Assembly (NCBI GenBank): GCA_016946835.1
Contig: JACVTC010000025.1
Location: 310,001-374,000, forward strand
From: Neocallimastix lanati (nom. inval.)
Lineage: Eukaryota; Neocallimastigomycota; Neocallimastigomycetes; Neocallimastigales; Neocallimastigaceae
Reading direction: 5' to 3'
Length of the DNA stretch: 64,000 bases
Positions 48,590 to 61,540 of the stretch are shown piece after piece. Position numbers and translations under genes: made by a program. The notes under the pieces were generated by a model. It worked only from the letters and a program-made list of their open reading frames with translations, was not told where the DNA came from and did no database searches. Numbering within the stretch: the stretch's first letter is position 1; each line of letters begins with the position of its first letter.

Positions 48590-49625
48590 ATACTTTATCT
48601 TTTGTATAAATTCATACTAAATATAATTTATTTATTAGTGTATTAATTTAAAATGAATCATCAATAATTTAATTAATATTTAATTAAAATATAATTTTAT
48701 TATACTTAAATATTAATTAAAAATTTAATTTATTTAAAATTTGAAAAAAATTTTTTTTTTTTCCTCAAATTTGATTTTTAATATGAAGAATTTCTTTTAT
48801 ATTAATTATATAATTTTTACTATAGAAATTAGAATTATAATCTTTTTTTTCACTTTTATTTTAAATTAAAATAATTTATTTTAATCAAATATTTTTTTAT
48901 TAAAAGAATTAATATTAAATAGACTTTTTTTTTATTAATAATAAAATAATTATTTATTTATTTATTTATTTTATTTTATTTAAGTTAATAAATATTTTAT
49001 TTAATATGTATATTAAAAAAGTCCAATAATTAATACTCACAATTTTATCAATTTTTTTTTTTTAATTTTTTTTTTTTCTGTGTTTGATGGAATATCTACT
49101 TTATACATCCTGATTTGTGAAAGTAATGTATTACTAATACCTAATATTAAATGGAAACTGATTTAATTTTAGAAATAGTTAATACATTTTCTTATTAAAT
49201 ATGGAACTTTATATAATATTTTTATTTTTTTTTTCTTTATTTTTTGTGTTTGATGGAATATCTAGTTTAAAATATTCTGATTTGTAAAAGTAATATATTA
49301 CTAATAACTAATATTTAATAAGTAAATTAACTATTTCTAAAATTAACCAATTTCCATTAAATATAGAACTTTATATAATATTTTTATTTTTTTTTTCTTT
49401 TTTCTGTGTTTGATGGAATATCTACTTTATACATTCTGATTTGTGAAAGTAATGTATTACTAATACCTAATATTTTATGGAAATTGATTTAATTTTAGAA
49501 ATAGTTAATACATTTTCTTATTAAATAAGGCGCTTTATTTTATAATATTTTTTCTATTAACAAATAATATAAATTTATCATATTAAAATATGTAATTATC
49601 ATATAAAATTTTTTAATCATTAAAA
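48590..49625 (+). repeat. Dispersed repeat R, right copy
   Basis: Matches 36885-37735 in the same orientation. The three internal units start at 49080, 49246 and 49406, and the final ~100 bp up to the A-run are practically identical. It has about 190 bp extra in the middle (within 48765-49065). No coding capacity. Confidence 0.8.
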
Positions 49626-52600
49626 AAAAAAAAAAAGCCTTTGATATATAACTCTGTCTGATATAACTTTTTTGTGAGACAAATGAATATAATTTATTAA
49701 TTCATTTAGTAAAAAATTTATATACTTAAAAATATTATTAATTATGATTTCATATTGTTATTATTAAACGACCTTTATTTATTAATATAATAAAAATAAT
49801 TCTTGAAAAAGACAAAGAATAAATATGATGAGAAAGTATGCTTTCTATAATACTCTTTAAATATAAACTATTTTAAAATAATAAAAATTAATTATTTATT
49901 TTAATATTATAAAAACATAATATAAATAATAAGATTTAAAATAATTCTAATTTATAAAAATATAATAAAAATATAATAAAATAAAATAATTAAAATAAAA
50001 CAAAACTTTTTAAATTTATAAATTATTTACATATTTACATAACATAAAATTTATGTTATAAATTTTATGTTTACATTAATTTTATGTTATTGTATAGAAT
50101 TTATGTTATTTCATAAATATATTCATATCACGTTATATTAAATCACACTATAAATCAGTGATAATTAATCAGATGATTAATTAATGATTTATTAATTTTT
50201 TTTTACATATTTTTAACAAAATAATTTATTAATAAATAAAGTTTTTATTTTCATTATATATCAAATTCTAAATAATAAAAATGACAAATATATATATTAT
50301 TTAATGTATATAATGTAATGGTTGATGACATAATTTTGAATAAAATAGAAAAAAAAAAAAAAAAAAAAAAAAAAAACTATTTTTAATGAAAATAATTAGA
50401 ATTTTATAATAATTATTTATAAAATATCAATATTAAACAAAAAAAATAAAAAAAAAAGTATAAGATAAAATAATAATAAAAATAATCAATAATGTTTTAT
50501 TTTATTAATATTTAAATATTTCAATAATTAATTGATAATGATATGTTTTCTGTTATATATTAATTATTAGTATTTATATATATATATATATAAAATGGTT
50601 AACCATCAAAAATAAATTTATAAAATAAATTTAGTATTTATTGAAATAACCTTGGGTCGAGGAAGTTATTGTTGGGATTACTTTATTTAATTTTTTACTG
50701 TATTATTAATTTATTTATTTAATTTTTTTTTTTAATTAGATATATTTATTCAAGTAAAAATAATTATACTTTATTAAACATTTAAAACTATCTAAATACT
50801 TTCTCACATACTTCTCTTAAATCAGAGAAATGTTTTATTTTTAATTATTATTAAATTATAACTAACTATTTAATTAGTTATTCTTGTGATTAAATTTAAA
50901 CTATTTAATGAGTTTTAATGTTAAAATCTTATAAAAATTAATAATTATTATTTAAGAAAATACTTACAAAGACAAATATTAAATAAAAAAAATATATTTA
51001 AAGCATTGATTTAAGTTATAAAATGTATTATTTTTTATTTTATTATAAATATAGTAAATATTTAGAAATCAAGCCACATATTAAGAATATAATAAAATTA
51101 TTAGATTTAAATTTGAGTTATAACATTAATTTATGTGTGTATAATAAAATTTATTTTATATTAATTAAGGTTTGAATTTCATTTTATATCATTAATATTT
51201 TCAAAATGATATAACAAATTATTTTATTAAAAATATTAGAAATACAGTTTAATATTTCATATTTAGCTTAAATATTTAAATTTGTATAAATATAGTAAAT
51301 ATTTAAATTTGTATAAAATAATAAATAGATTTATTTATTATTTGCCTTTTTCTACATTCATTTTTATTGTATTAATATAAAAAAAAGGTCGTTTAATAAG
51401 AACAATATAAAATTATAAATATTAATATGTTAATTTAAATAAAAGGAAATGTAAATTATAAATAAATAAGTAAATAAATAAAATTATATTAATAAAAAAA
51501 AAAAATAATTAATAAAATTCATATAATAATTTTTTTTTATTATATTTATGAATAAATAAAAAAAAACTTTTTATATTAAGAACTAAGCAATTTAATTATA
51601 TAAATATTATTAAATAAGTATTTTAATTATAGCAAATTATAGATAATTCAATATGGAATTATTAAATATAAATTAAGACTTTAATAAAAATTTATTTATT
51701 TTGTTAAAATATATAAAATTTAACCCTATTCATCATTATATACTTATTAATTACATAGTATAAATAGTATAAACACATTACGAATGTAACACACACCATT
51801 TCAAATTGCAAAGATGTGAAATGAATTATATTAGTTAATTTTATTAATGCATATATATTATATTATGTAGTGATAATTAATTCTATAATTTTATATCTTA
51901 TAATAATTAGTAATATAATATAAATAATAACATATTTTATAAAATAAAGTAGTCACCTAATAAACTAAAAAACATAATATTTTAAAAAAAAAAAGATAAA
52001 AGCATATATAATTTTAAACCAATCAATAAATTTTAAATACTCTGTGTTTCTTTTTGTTTTGTTTTTTTTCTTTTTTGTTTATATTTTAATATATGTGACT
52101 AATTTTATTATTATTATATTTACATTTAATTTCTTTATATAAATTTAATTTTCTGTGGAAAAAAATTTTTTTTTCTAATCTCTTTAAAAAAAAAAAAAAA
52201 AAAAAACTACGAAAGAAATTATTATTAATTTATTTTTTTTCCATTTTTATTTATATTAAATATTTAAAATATTAATATTAGGGTAATAATAATATTTATG
52301 AATATTAAACAATATATCCATTTTACGTTAAATACTATAGTTAAATGTTGTATAATAAATTATAAAATAATATTTTTAATTTAGTATTTTTTATAATTGA
52401 ATATTTTTTATTTCTTAAAATTATTTATATATTACAATAATATATAATTTATTTACTTTCTAAAAATTAAGATAAATAAATAATATATTATTATAATATA
52501 TAAATAATTTTAACTATAATAGAAATAACTTTATAATAAAATATAAAAAATATTTTTTTCATTATTAGTGAAAGCTGTAGATTAATACAATAATCAATTA

Positions 52601-52939
52601 TAAGCATTTATATAAAATATTTATATTTAAAAAATGTAAATATATTTATTAAATAAATTTATATATATATATATGTATCATATATAAATTTTTAAATTTT
52701 TTTAAAAGTATAAAAATAAAATAAATTTCCAAATGAATTTATATAGTAGAATTTAAGTAAGATCTATATAAAAAGTAAAAAAAAAAAAAAAAGAAAAAGA
52801 AAAAAATAATCTAAAGGAATAGATTATTAATATATATATATATATTTATTAATATATATTATATATAAAATATTTTAAGGATAAATATGAATAATTAATG
52901 AATAATAAATAATAATTAATAAATAATACTTAATAAATA
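49626..52939. other. Long AT-rich intergenic region
   Basis: No gene was supported. Poly-A runs lie near 50349-50376 and 52185-52205. A small less biased patch at 50640-50690 is without an open frame. A short stretch at 51160-51190 resembles 20400-20435, next to the LRR fragment. Confidence 0.65.
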
Positions 52940-53335
<396 letters not shown>

Positions 53336-53361
53336 TTAGCAATTATCTATCATAATAAAAA

Positions 53362-56300
53362 ATGAATATTAAAATATTAATATCGATATTAATAGTTGTG
53401 ACTATGTCTATGACTAGTCCAATTGATTCACAAGAAAAATTTGAATTTTGTCTCTATAAAACAAGTGGCATGCTAAAAGTTTATAATCCATCTTATAGAA
53501 ATGAAAAAAATGAAACCGTTTATATTAAAACTATAGAAGAATATGCTAAAATTCTTGATCCTACATGGTTTGGTGTTGCTTACTGTGGTAATAATACTTT
53601 AGTTAATAAACTTGGTGTATATTATACCATTACTGAAAATCCTAATCCTAAAAGAAAACGTAGATTATTACCAAGGGAAAATAAGAATAAAAAGGAATAT
53701 TTCAAATTAAATGATCTTTATAAAGTAATGGATGAAAAAGGTGATGAAAGAGATTCAAATAATGATAAAGATTATGATGAATATACTAAAGAAAAAATTG
53801 ATAAATCCAATAAAGAAAAATTCAAGGAGGTATATAAACAGGTATATGAAGATTTACAAAAAAATGGTTTAAAAGCTATTTCTTTAACAAGTGATAATCC
53901 AGCGTATAATCCTTATCATAAAGATTTAATGAGAGTTCAAGGCGTAGAACATCCAAATATTTTAACAATTACATTAGGTGGACCATATAATATAGATTCT
54001 GTAGATAAATACATGGAAAAAATAGATGAAAGTGGTAAGAATAATGTATTTGGAGAATGTGGTATGATTAGAAATTCCCCTGGTTCTACAATAATGTGTA
54101 GTATAGCTATAAGCAGTTCTATAGAAGATTGTAATACTATTACAAGAACCAAAGAAGAATCTTTTCATAAAGCGTATGGTACTGTTTACAGTGAAGGTGA
54201 TAGTGTCTCTCAAGAAATTAATCAAACAATGGATTTATCTCTTTCTCTTTCGGATAGTAAATCAATTTCTACATCAAAAAATGAAGGATATTCTAATGCT
54301 CTTGAACATGTTTATACTATTGTTAATTCAAATTCAAAAGCTGATTCTACATCTGTTGAAGATACACACACTATTACTCATGAAGAATCCTATTCTTATA
54401 CTGAAAGCGAAGAACATTCCCATACCAGAACCGAAGGAGGTGAAGTAACCGATGAAATAAATTGGAGTGATACTCATGAAGAATCTAAAACTGAAGAATA
54501 TTCAAGAATGGAAATGTCAGATTTTGATGCTGCAAAAAAAAAATACCCAGGTAGAAAAGCTGCACCAATTGATGATAAAGATACTGATATTAATAAACTG
54601 GTTGAGGATTACGAATCGAAAGGAAAAAAAAAAAAGCGTTCAGAAAAAATAGATAATTTTGTAAATCATAAAAGAAATGAAGAACCACACACAATTTCAG
54701 AATATTCAAGAGGTAATTTAAATAAAAGAGCTGGAAAGGGTGCTGCAGTTAAAACAAATAAAAGTTCAAGTGATGTAGGAAAGAAAGAAGGAGGAGGTTT
54801 TTGGGATACCACTAAAAATTTTTTTTCAGGTGCAGTAGGGGGTTGTTTGGCTGGTGCAGGTTTTGGTACGATTGGCGGACCAGCTGGTGCTTTAGCAGGA
54901 TGTTTTGTTGGTGGTCTTGCTTCTGGAATAAATTCAGTAGTTCAAACAGGTGCAACTCTTGAAGCAAATAAAATTGCTACTGAAGCAAATGAAATAGCAA
55001 ATAAAGGAAATGCAATTCAAATGGCATCAATAAAATCAGAAGAAGAAATAGCAAAAAAAGATAGACAATTGCAAACTAATATTACTCTAGAACAAGAAAA
55101 TCTTCAGATTCAAATGGGATTGGCTGGTACTCGTTCAACCTCTAATACAGTTACTGATTCTCATACTGAAGGTGGTTCTCATAGTGAATCATATAATTGG
55201 TCAGATGCTTATTCAGATACTTCAGGTATTAGTAATACATGGGGAGAATCTAATGGCTATTCTAATTCACATTCTGTAGGTCATACTGAAACATCAACAA
55301 AAGAACATTCCGAATCAGATTCAGTGTCTAAAATGCTTACCAGTACTTATAATGAAGAAACAGGATGGGTTAATGAGGAGTCAAAATCAAGAACTTCTTC
55401 ACAAGGATATTCAATGGGTAAATCTAATCAAAAGACTTATACTAATAATATTTCAATGGATCAAGCTTTAGAGCAATCTAGTAGTTATGCGGTTACATAT
55501 TCTCATGGTAAAACAGATTCTACTACCCAAACCAAACAAGTTTCATTCTATATTCCAGATGGAAAGTGCTACAAATTAACAGCTGTTCCTATGTTCGATG
55601 TTGAAGTAAATATTTGGGCTAGTGGCTATAAGGATGCTAAAAATGAAACTATAATTGAATACAGAAAAAGTTATCATCCTATCAAATTTATAGATTTTGT
55701 TGATCAACCTATAAGTTGCGAAGCATCTAGATCGGATATGGTTCAATTAATAAAGGATGATCTTGAAAAATTTATGTTTACTACAGTAAATGATAATAGA
55801 GCTAATGTTTTAACTACTGGAACTGTATTAAAGGCAAAAGAATATATATCAATACCTGTAACAGATAAAAATAATTCTGGTCGTGCTTCAAATCAAGAAA
55901 CTGTATTAAGTGGATTTGATTATTACTTTGGTTTATTTGAAGATGGTGAATTAGTATTATGTAGAGGTAAAGCATTTAATAGAAATTCATGTAATGTAAT
56001 ATTATGGAGTAATAATGTACATTTACCACCAGAAAAAGATGGGAAACCATATAACTTAAAATTCTTTATTGATGTCAATGGTCATTTAGTTGTTACAGCA
56101 ACTAATGTAGTTCGTAAAATAGATACAAATCATAAATATCCACAAGAATATTATGATGCACTCAAGGAAACTATTAATAATATTAAAACTTTTGAAGGTG
56201 ATGAATTATTCGAATTTATTAAAGAAAATGTTAATAAATTAGATAATAGTAATAACCTTAAAAAAAGAGTTTTGAAAGCAATAACTACTGGAAATAAAGC

Positions 56301-56394
56301 TTCTACCTCAAAAATTAATAAATCAAAGACTTCTAAAAAAGAAAATTCTAAAAAAGTACCTCAATTTAAAAGTAAAACGACAACAACAACAACA

Positions 56395-56431
<37 letters not shown>

Positions 56432-59400
56432 ATAAAAAAGGTAAAAAAACACCTCAATATAAAAATAAAACTACAACTACAACTACTACTACAACTTCAA
56501 CTACGGTTATTAGTAAAACAGGTTCTAATACTGTTCAAACAAATGATAATACTTCTGAGCTTCCTTCAATTTTAACTGAGAATTTAGTAGAAAAAGAATA
56601 TGTAATTTGGAATTCATTACCTAAAGATTTACCATTTAATGTTGGTTTTCCAGATAAAACTGGTTATTACTTATATATTAAAGATGAAGGATTATTAGAT
56701 GGGGCCTCTGTACAATTAATGGATGGTGCTGGTGTAGTAGTATGGAAAGTTTCAGCAGATGAAAAAGATAATTATATAGGATACCAATTTCCAGTAGAAT
56801 ATAATTATCCTATGGAATTTGAAACAGAAGAAGCTAAAGGAAGAATTAGTTTATATGATAAACATAATGTTCTTGAATTACCTGTTAGAAAGGAAGAAAC
56901 ATACATTGAACGTATTGAAATGAATTGCTCAAATAAATTAAATCAATTTGAAACTTTGGTATCTAAAAATAAATTATATAAGTTTTATGTTCAAGATACA
57001 GGTAATATGATTATTAAAGAAGGTCCTAGGACAATGTGGTCTTCACTTACCTCTAATATTGAATTTGCTGAAGGACCTTATCACATTAACTTTTCTCCAT
57101 TAGGTGAATTTATTTTAAGAGATAAAAATAATTATGCATTATGGCACAGCGTAAATCCAATAGCATATGATAATACCGATGAAATTACTCAAAAAATGTA
57201 TTTGGAATTAACAGATGAAGGAGAACTAATTGTTAAAGATGAAAATGATTTAGTTTATTGGAGTAATTGGGAAATTAGATTAAATGGCTCACATATTAAA
57301 TACATTAATCCTGTAGTATATGAAGTTACTACATGTAATGAACTTGTAAGAAATAAATTTATATATTCAATATTCTCAAATCCAAACATATACAATATAT
57401 ATGATGACCCAGATAATCCACGTACATTCAGAAATAAGCATTATATTAATAATTTATTACCAGGTGAAGATTTACTATCTGTATTCGGTGCAACATTAAA
57501 TGTTACCGATACTGATGTGAAATTTTATCATAATGTCGATGATAAGTATACTAAGGAGGCACATCTTATTGCATCTTGTAAAAATTATGGAGGTATAAAA
57601 GAATTAAAACTTGAAGGAAATGGTTTGAATTTATATTGTAAAAATAATAATCATATTGAATATATAGCAAAGTTAGAACAACCACTGGATAAAAGATTAA
57701 TAAATTATTATAGATTATCCATTGAATATAGAAAGCCTGGAATGAATAAACCCAATTTAATGATATTTAATACAATTACCTGGGAACCATTATGGGGATA
57801 CTATCCTATTAGATATCTAAATTCACTTAAGCAAATCAGAAGAATTAGAAAGGATTCATATAATAGAATTTATGAAGATAGTATTTTTGAAACATTTGAT
57901 AAAATGAAATCAACCGAAGGGGATGAAAATTACATATATATGTCTAATAAGCATGGTATTGAATTTAAAAATAAAGCCATAGAAAATTTAAAAGAAATGA
58001 AAATTGAAAATAATAATTTTTCAATTAATGATAAACCTGTTATTAAAGGTAATGAAGAAATGGAATTAACATATAATGGTAGGACAGATAAATTAATTAT
58101 GAGTAATGATACTAATACAAAGATATGGGAATTGTACGGATGGAAATATTGTGATGAAATCATTTCTACTAATCAAAATTGTAATACATTCTATTCTTAT
58201 AATCAAATTAATATTACTAGTACTAATGAAACATTCTATTTCAATGATAATACGTTAACATTTAGTAACAGTGTAGATATTAGAAAATTAAATAATTTTG
58301 ATATTTCTAAATATACTGGTATAAAGGAACCATTATTTTCAATAAATTTAAACAAGGATGGTAGTATTGGGTTAAATAATAATAAATACTTCATTCATCG
58401 AGAATATTTTGTTACTGATCAATATTATCGTTTAAAAAATATTAAAAATAATTTAGTTTTAATATCAAGTACTGGTGAATATAAATGGGCTTTAAATAAG
58501 AATATTAGCAATAGAGATTATGATGCCAATATAATTTACAGTGGAGAATCATTCAACCAAAATGAAATGATATACTGTGATACTTATTCTGTCATTATAT
58601 TAGACGGAAAATTAATTTATAGAGATCATAAAAGTAAAACTTCAACTGAAATTAAATTAAATAAAAAAAATTATTATTTGAAATATATCAGAGTTAACGA
58701 TGACAGTATAGCATTTTATGGTAATGAATCAGTAGGACGTATTTTCAGCGTAATTTCTCCATATGGAAGTAATTATAATAGTGCCTTAAGATGTGAAAAA
58801 AGAAATCGTAGTATTGTTTGGGATAATGGAGATGGTAAAATTTTATGGAGTTATCCTGAATATACACAAAATAACTCGGCCATCACTACCACTTCAATTA
58901 CTGCTATTACTTCTAAAGCAACATCCACACCAATTTCACTTAATGGTAGATGTGGACCAAAAAATAATAATCAAGTATGTCCAAACAATGAATGTTGTAG
59001 TGAGAAAGGTTATTGTGGAGGAACAGATGCTTATTGTTTAATTGCATATGGTTGTCAAAGTAAATTCGGAAGATGTAGTACTTCACCAATTAAATGTGGA
59101 CCAAAAAATAATAATCAAGTATGTTCTAACAATGAATGTTGTAGTAAGAAAGGTTATTGTGGAAGAACAGATGCTTATTGTTTAATTGCAAAAGGTTGTC
59201 AAAGTAAATTCGGAAGATGTAATACTTCACTAACTATTCCTTCAACTACTATATCTTCAACTCCTACTTCACTTGATGGTAGATGTGGTCCAAATAATAA
59301 TAATCAAATATGCTCAGATAATGAATGCTGTAGTAAGTATGGTTATTGTGGAAGAACAGATGCTTATTGTTTAATTGCAAAAGGTTGTCAAAGTAAATTC

Positions 59401-59982
59401 GGAAGATGTAATACTTCACCAACTATTCCTTCAACTACTGTATCTTCAACTCCTACTTCACTTAAAGACAAATGTGGACCAAAATATAATAATCAAGTAT
59501 GCTCAAGCAATGAATGTTGTAGTAAATATGGTTATTGTGGAAGATCAGATGATCACTGTTTAATTGCAAATGGTTGTCAAAGTGAATTTGGAAGATGTAA
59601 TTCTTTACCAACTACTCCTACAACTACTGTATCCTCAACTCCTACTTCACTTAAAGACAAATGTGGACCAAAATATAATAATCAAGTATGTTCAAAAAAT
59701 GAATGTTGTAGTAAGTATGGTTATTGTGGAAGATCAGATGATCACTGTTTAATTGCAAATGGTTGTCAAAGTGAATTTGGAAGATGTAATACTTCACCAA
59801 CTACTCCTACAACTACTGTATCTCCAACTCCTACTTCACTTAAAGGCAAATGTGGACCAAAATATAATAATCAAGTATGTTCAAAAAATGAATGTTGTAG
59901 TAAGTATGGATACTGTGGAAGATCAGATGATCATTGTTTAATTGCAAATGGTTGTCAAAGTAAATTTGGAAGATGTAATTAA
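53362..59982 (+). CDS. Giant secreted lectin-like protein with six CBM18 modules (2206 aa)
   Basis: One uninterrupted frame from the ATG at 53362. Signal peptide is at ~1-19. A charged region to ~230 includes basic KRKRR near 97. A Ser/Thr/Glu-rich block with alternating strand-like pattern is at ~255-385, a basic/dibasic stretch (KKKKR, NKRAGKG) at ~420-460, and a Gly/Ala hydrophobic segment at ~490-525. A helical Glu/Gln/Ala stretch and a second Ser/Thr-rich block follow at ~530-735. Bulb-lectin-like repeats are at ~825-920, ~1080-1140 and ~1190-1330, separated by poly-Thr linkers at ~1005-1040. A region paralogous to the 1029-aa protein spans ~1345-1835, and six CBM18 modules start at about 1861, 1909, 1973, 2036, 2099 and 2162. 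CBM18 indicates chitin binding and the bulb-lectin fold sugar binding; a wall or substrate adhesin is the simplest reading. The function of the first 800 residues is not recognised. Confidence 0.88.
59280..59975 (+). repeat. 189-bp CBM18 tandem modules
   Basis: The last four CBM18-plus-linker units repeat every 189 bp (from about 59281, 59470, 59659, 59848) and are very similar. The same 189-bp period and near-identical modules occur in the minus-strand paralogue at 44281-45000, pointing to recent duplication or gene conversion. Confidence 0.85.
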
Positions 59983-60207
59983 ATTTAATTAATTTATAAA
60001 AATGAATATTGGCTAAAATAATATTATAATATTATTTAGTATTGTTAATAATTTAAAAATAATTAATTATATAATATAATAAGTAGATAAATAAAAAATA
60101 AAATTATTAAATTAACTTAAAATATACTAAAAAAAAAAAAGAAAAGAAATATGAATATAAATAAAATAAATAAAAAATTTAAATTATAATCTAAATAAAA
60201 AATAATT

Positions 60208-60253
<46 letters not shown>

Positions 60254-61540
60254 AAAAAAAATAAAAAAATAAAAATAAAAATAAAAATAAAAATAAAAAG
60301 ATAAAAAGATAAAAAAAAATAAGAATAAAAATAATATATATATAAAATAAAAATAAAATAAAAATAAAATAAAAATAAAATAAAAATAAAATAAAATTAA
60401 TTATTACAAAATAAAGAAATATATAAAAAATGTAAATAATAAAAAAAAAAAAAAATTAATAAAATTAATTAAACATTTTAAAAGTTTTAAAAAGTAATAA
60501 TTAAATTTGAAAATCATTTCAATTTTATAATATATATTTATTATATATATTTATTTATTTTTCATATTTTTTTTGTTTATATTTTATATAATTTAATGAT
60601 TAAAATATTTAGTTTTATTTATTAAAGGATAAAAAAATTATTAAAAAAAATAATAAAATAAAGTTGTGAAAAAATTATTTAATAAAATAAAAAAAAAAAA
60701 AATAAAAAATGATAATTTTGATATTATTCACTTTCATTTATGTATTATTGTTTGTAATTTACTTAAGGTTGAATGAAGGTATACTAATTTAAAAAATTTT
60801 CTTACATCATTTATATGTTTATGTGTTGATTTCATCCCTTATATTCAAGTTTTAACAAGTAAGTTTTTTTTTTTTTTTTTTAAAAAAAAAATATAAAAAA
60901 TAAAAAAAAAAAAAAAAAAAAAAAAAAACTTTTCTATTTTATATGAAAATAAAATTACATAAATATTAGAATTACAAAAAAAAAAAAAAAAAATAAAAAA
61001 ATATTATTTTTAATAAACATCAATCATTAAAAATAAATATTCTATTATGGTGTATATATAATAGAGGGATTCACACATGAAGAAATACTTACTACACATA
61101 GATATAGTTCAACAATAATAAAATAAAAAATACAAAAAAAAAAAAAAAAAAAAAAGAGTATTATTTCTTAAATAAATTTAATCTATATAATAATAGAATA
61201 TTAGAAATTATTTTTTTTTATTTTAGTTTTTTTCTTTATTATTACTTTTATTTTTAATTTTATTCTTTTTATTTTTCATTTCATTTTATTAAAATTTATT
61301 TTATTTTTAAATATTTTTATTTTATCTTTATTTTTATTCTATTTTATTTTTATTTTATTTTATTTTTAAATATTTTTATTTTATTTTTAAATATTTTTAT
61401 TTTATTTTATTTTATTTTATTCAATCTGTACTTTATATTTCAACTATTTATTTGATTTTGGTTTATTTTATTTTATTTTTTTTTTTCCAAAAAAAAATAA
61501 AATATTTTATACTTATTACTACAATCATCAGTATATCATC
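59983..61540. other. AT-rich intergenic region between convergent genes
   Basis: Holds A-runs near 60215-60250, 60900-60930 and 61135-61155, plus (AAAAT)n/(ATTTT)n stretches. A 27-residue hydrophobic open frame at 60709-60792 could be a signal-peptide exon (with a GAAG/GTATAC donor-like site), but no following exon was recognised. The segment 61411-61432 is the inverse of the satellite motif at 42.7-43.1 kb. Confidence 0.5.

Noticed and set aside
61075-61125. Short ATG-initiated peptide (13 codons) upstream of the unknown minus-strand gene's 3' end
   Set aside because: Chance-length frame in A/T-rich DNA with no supporting context.
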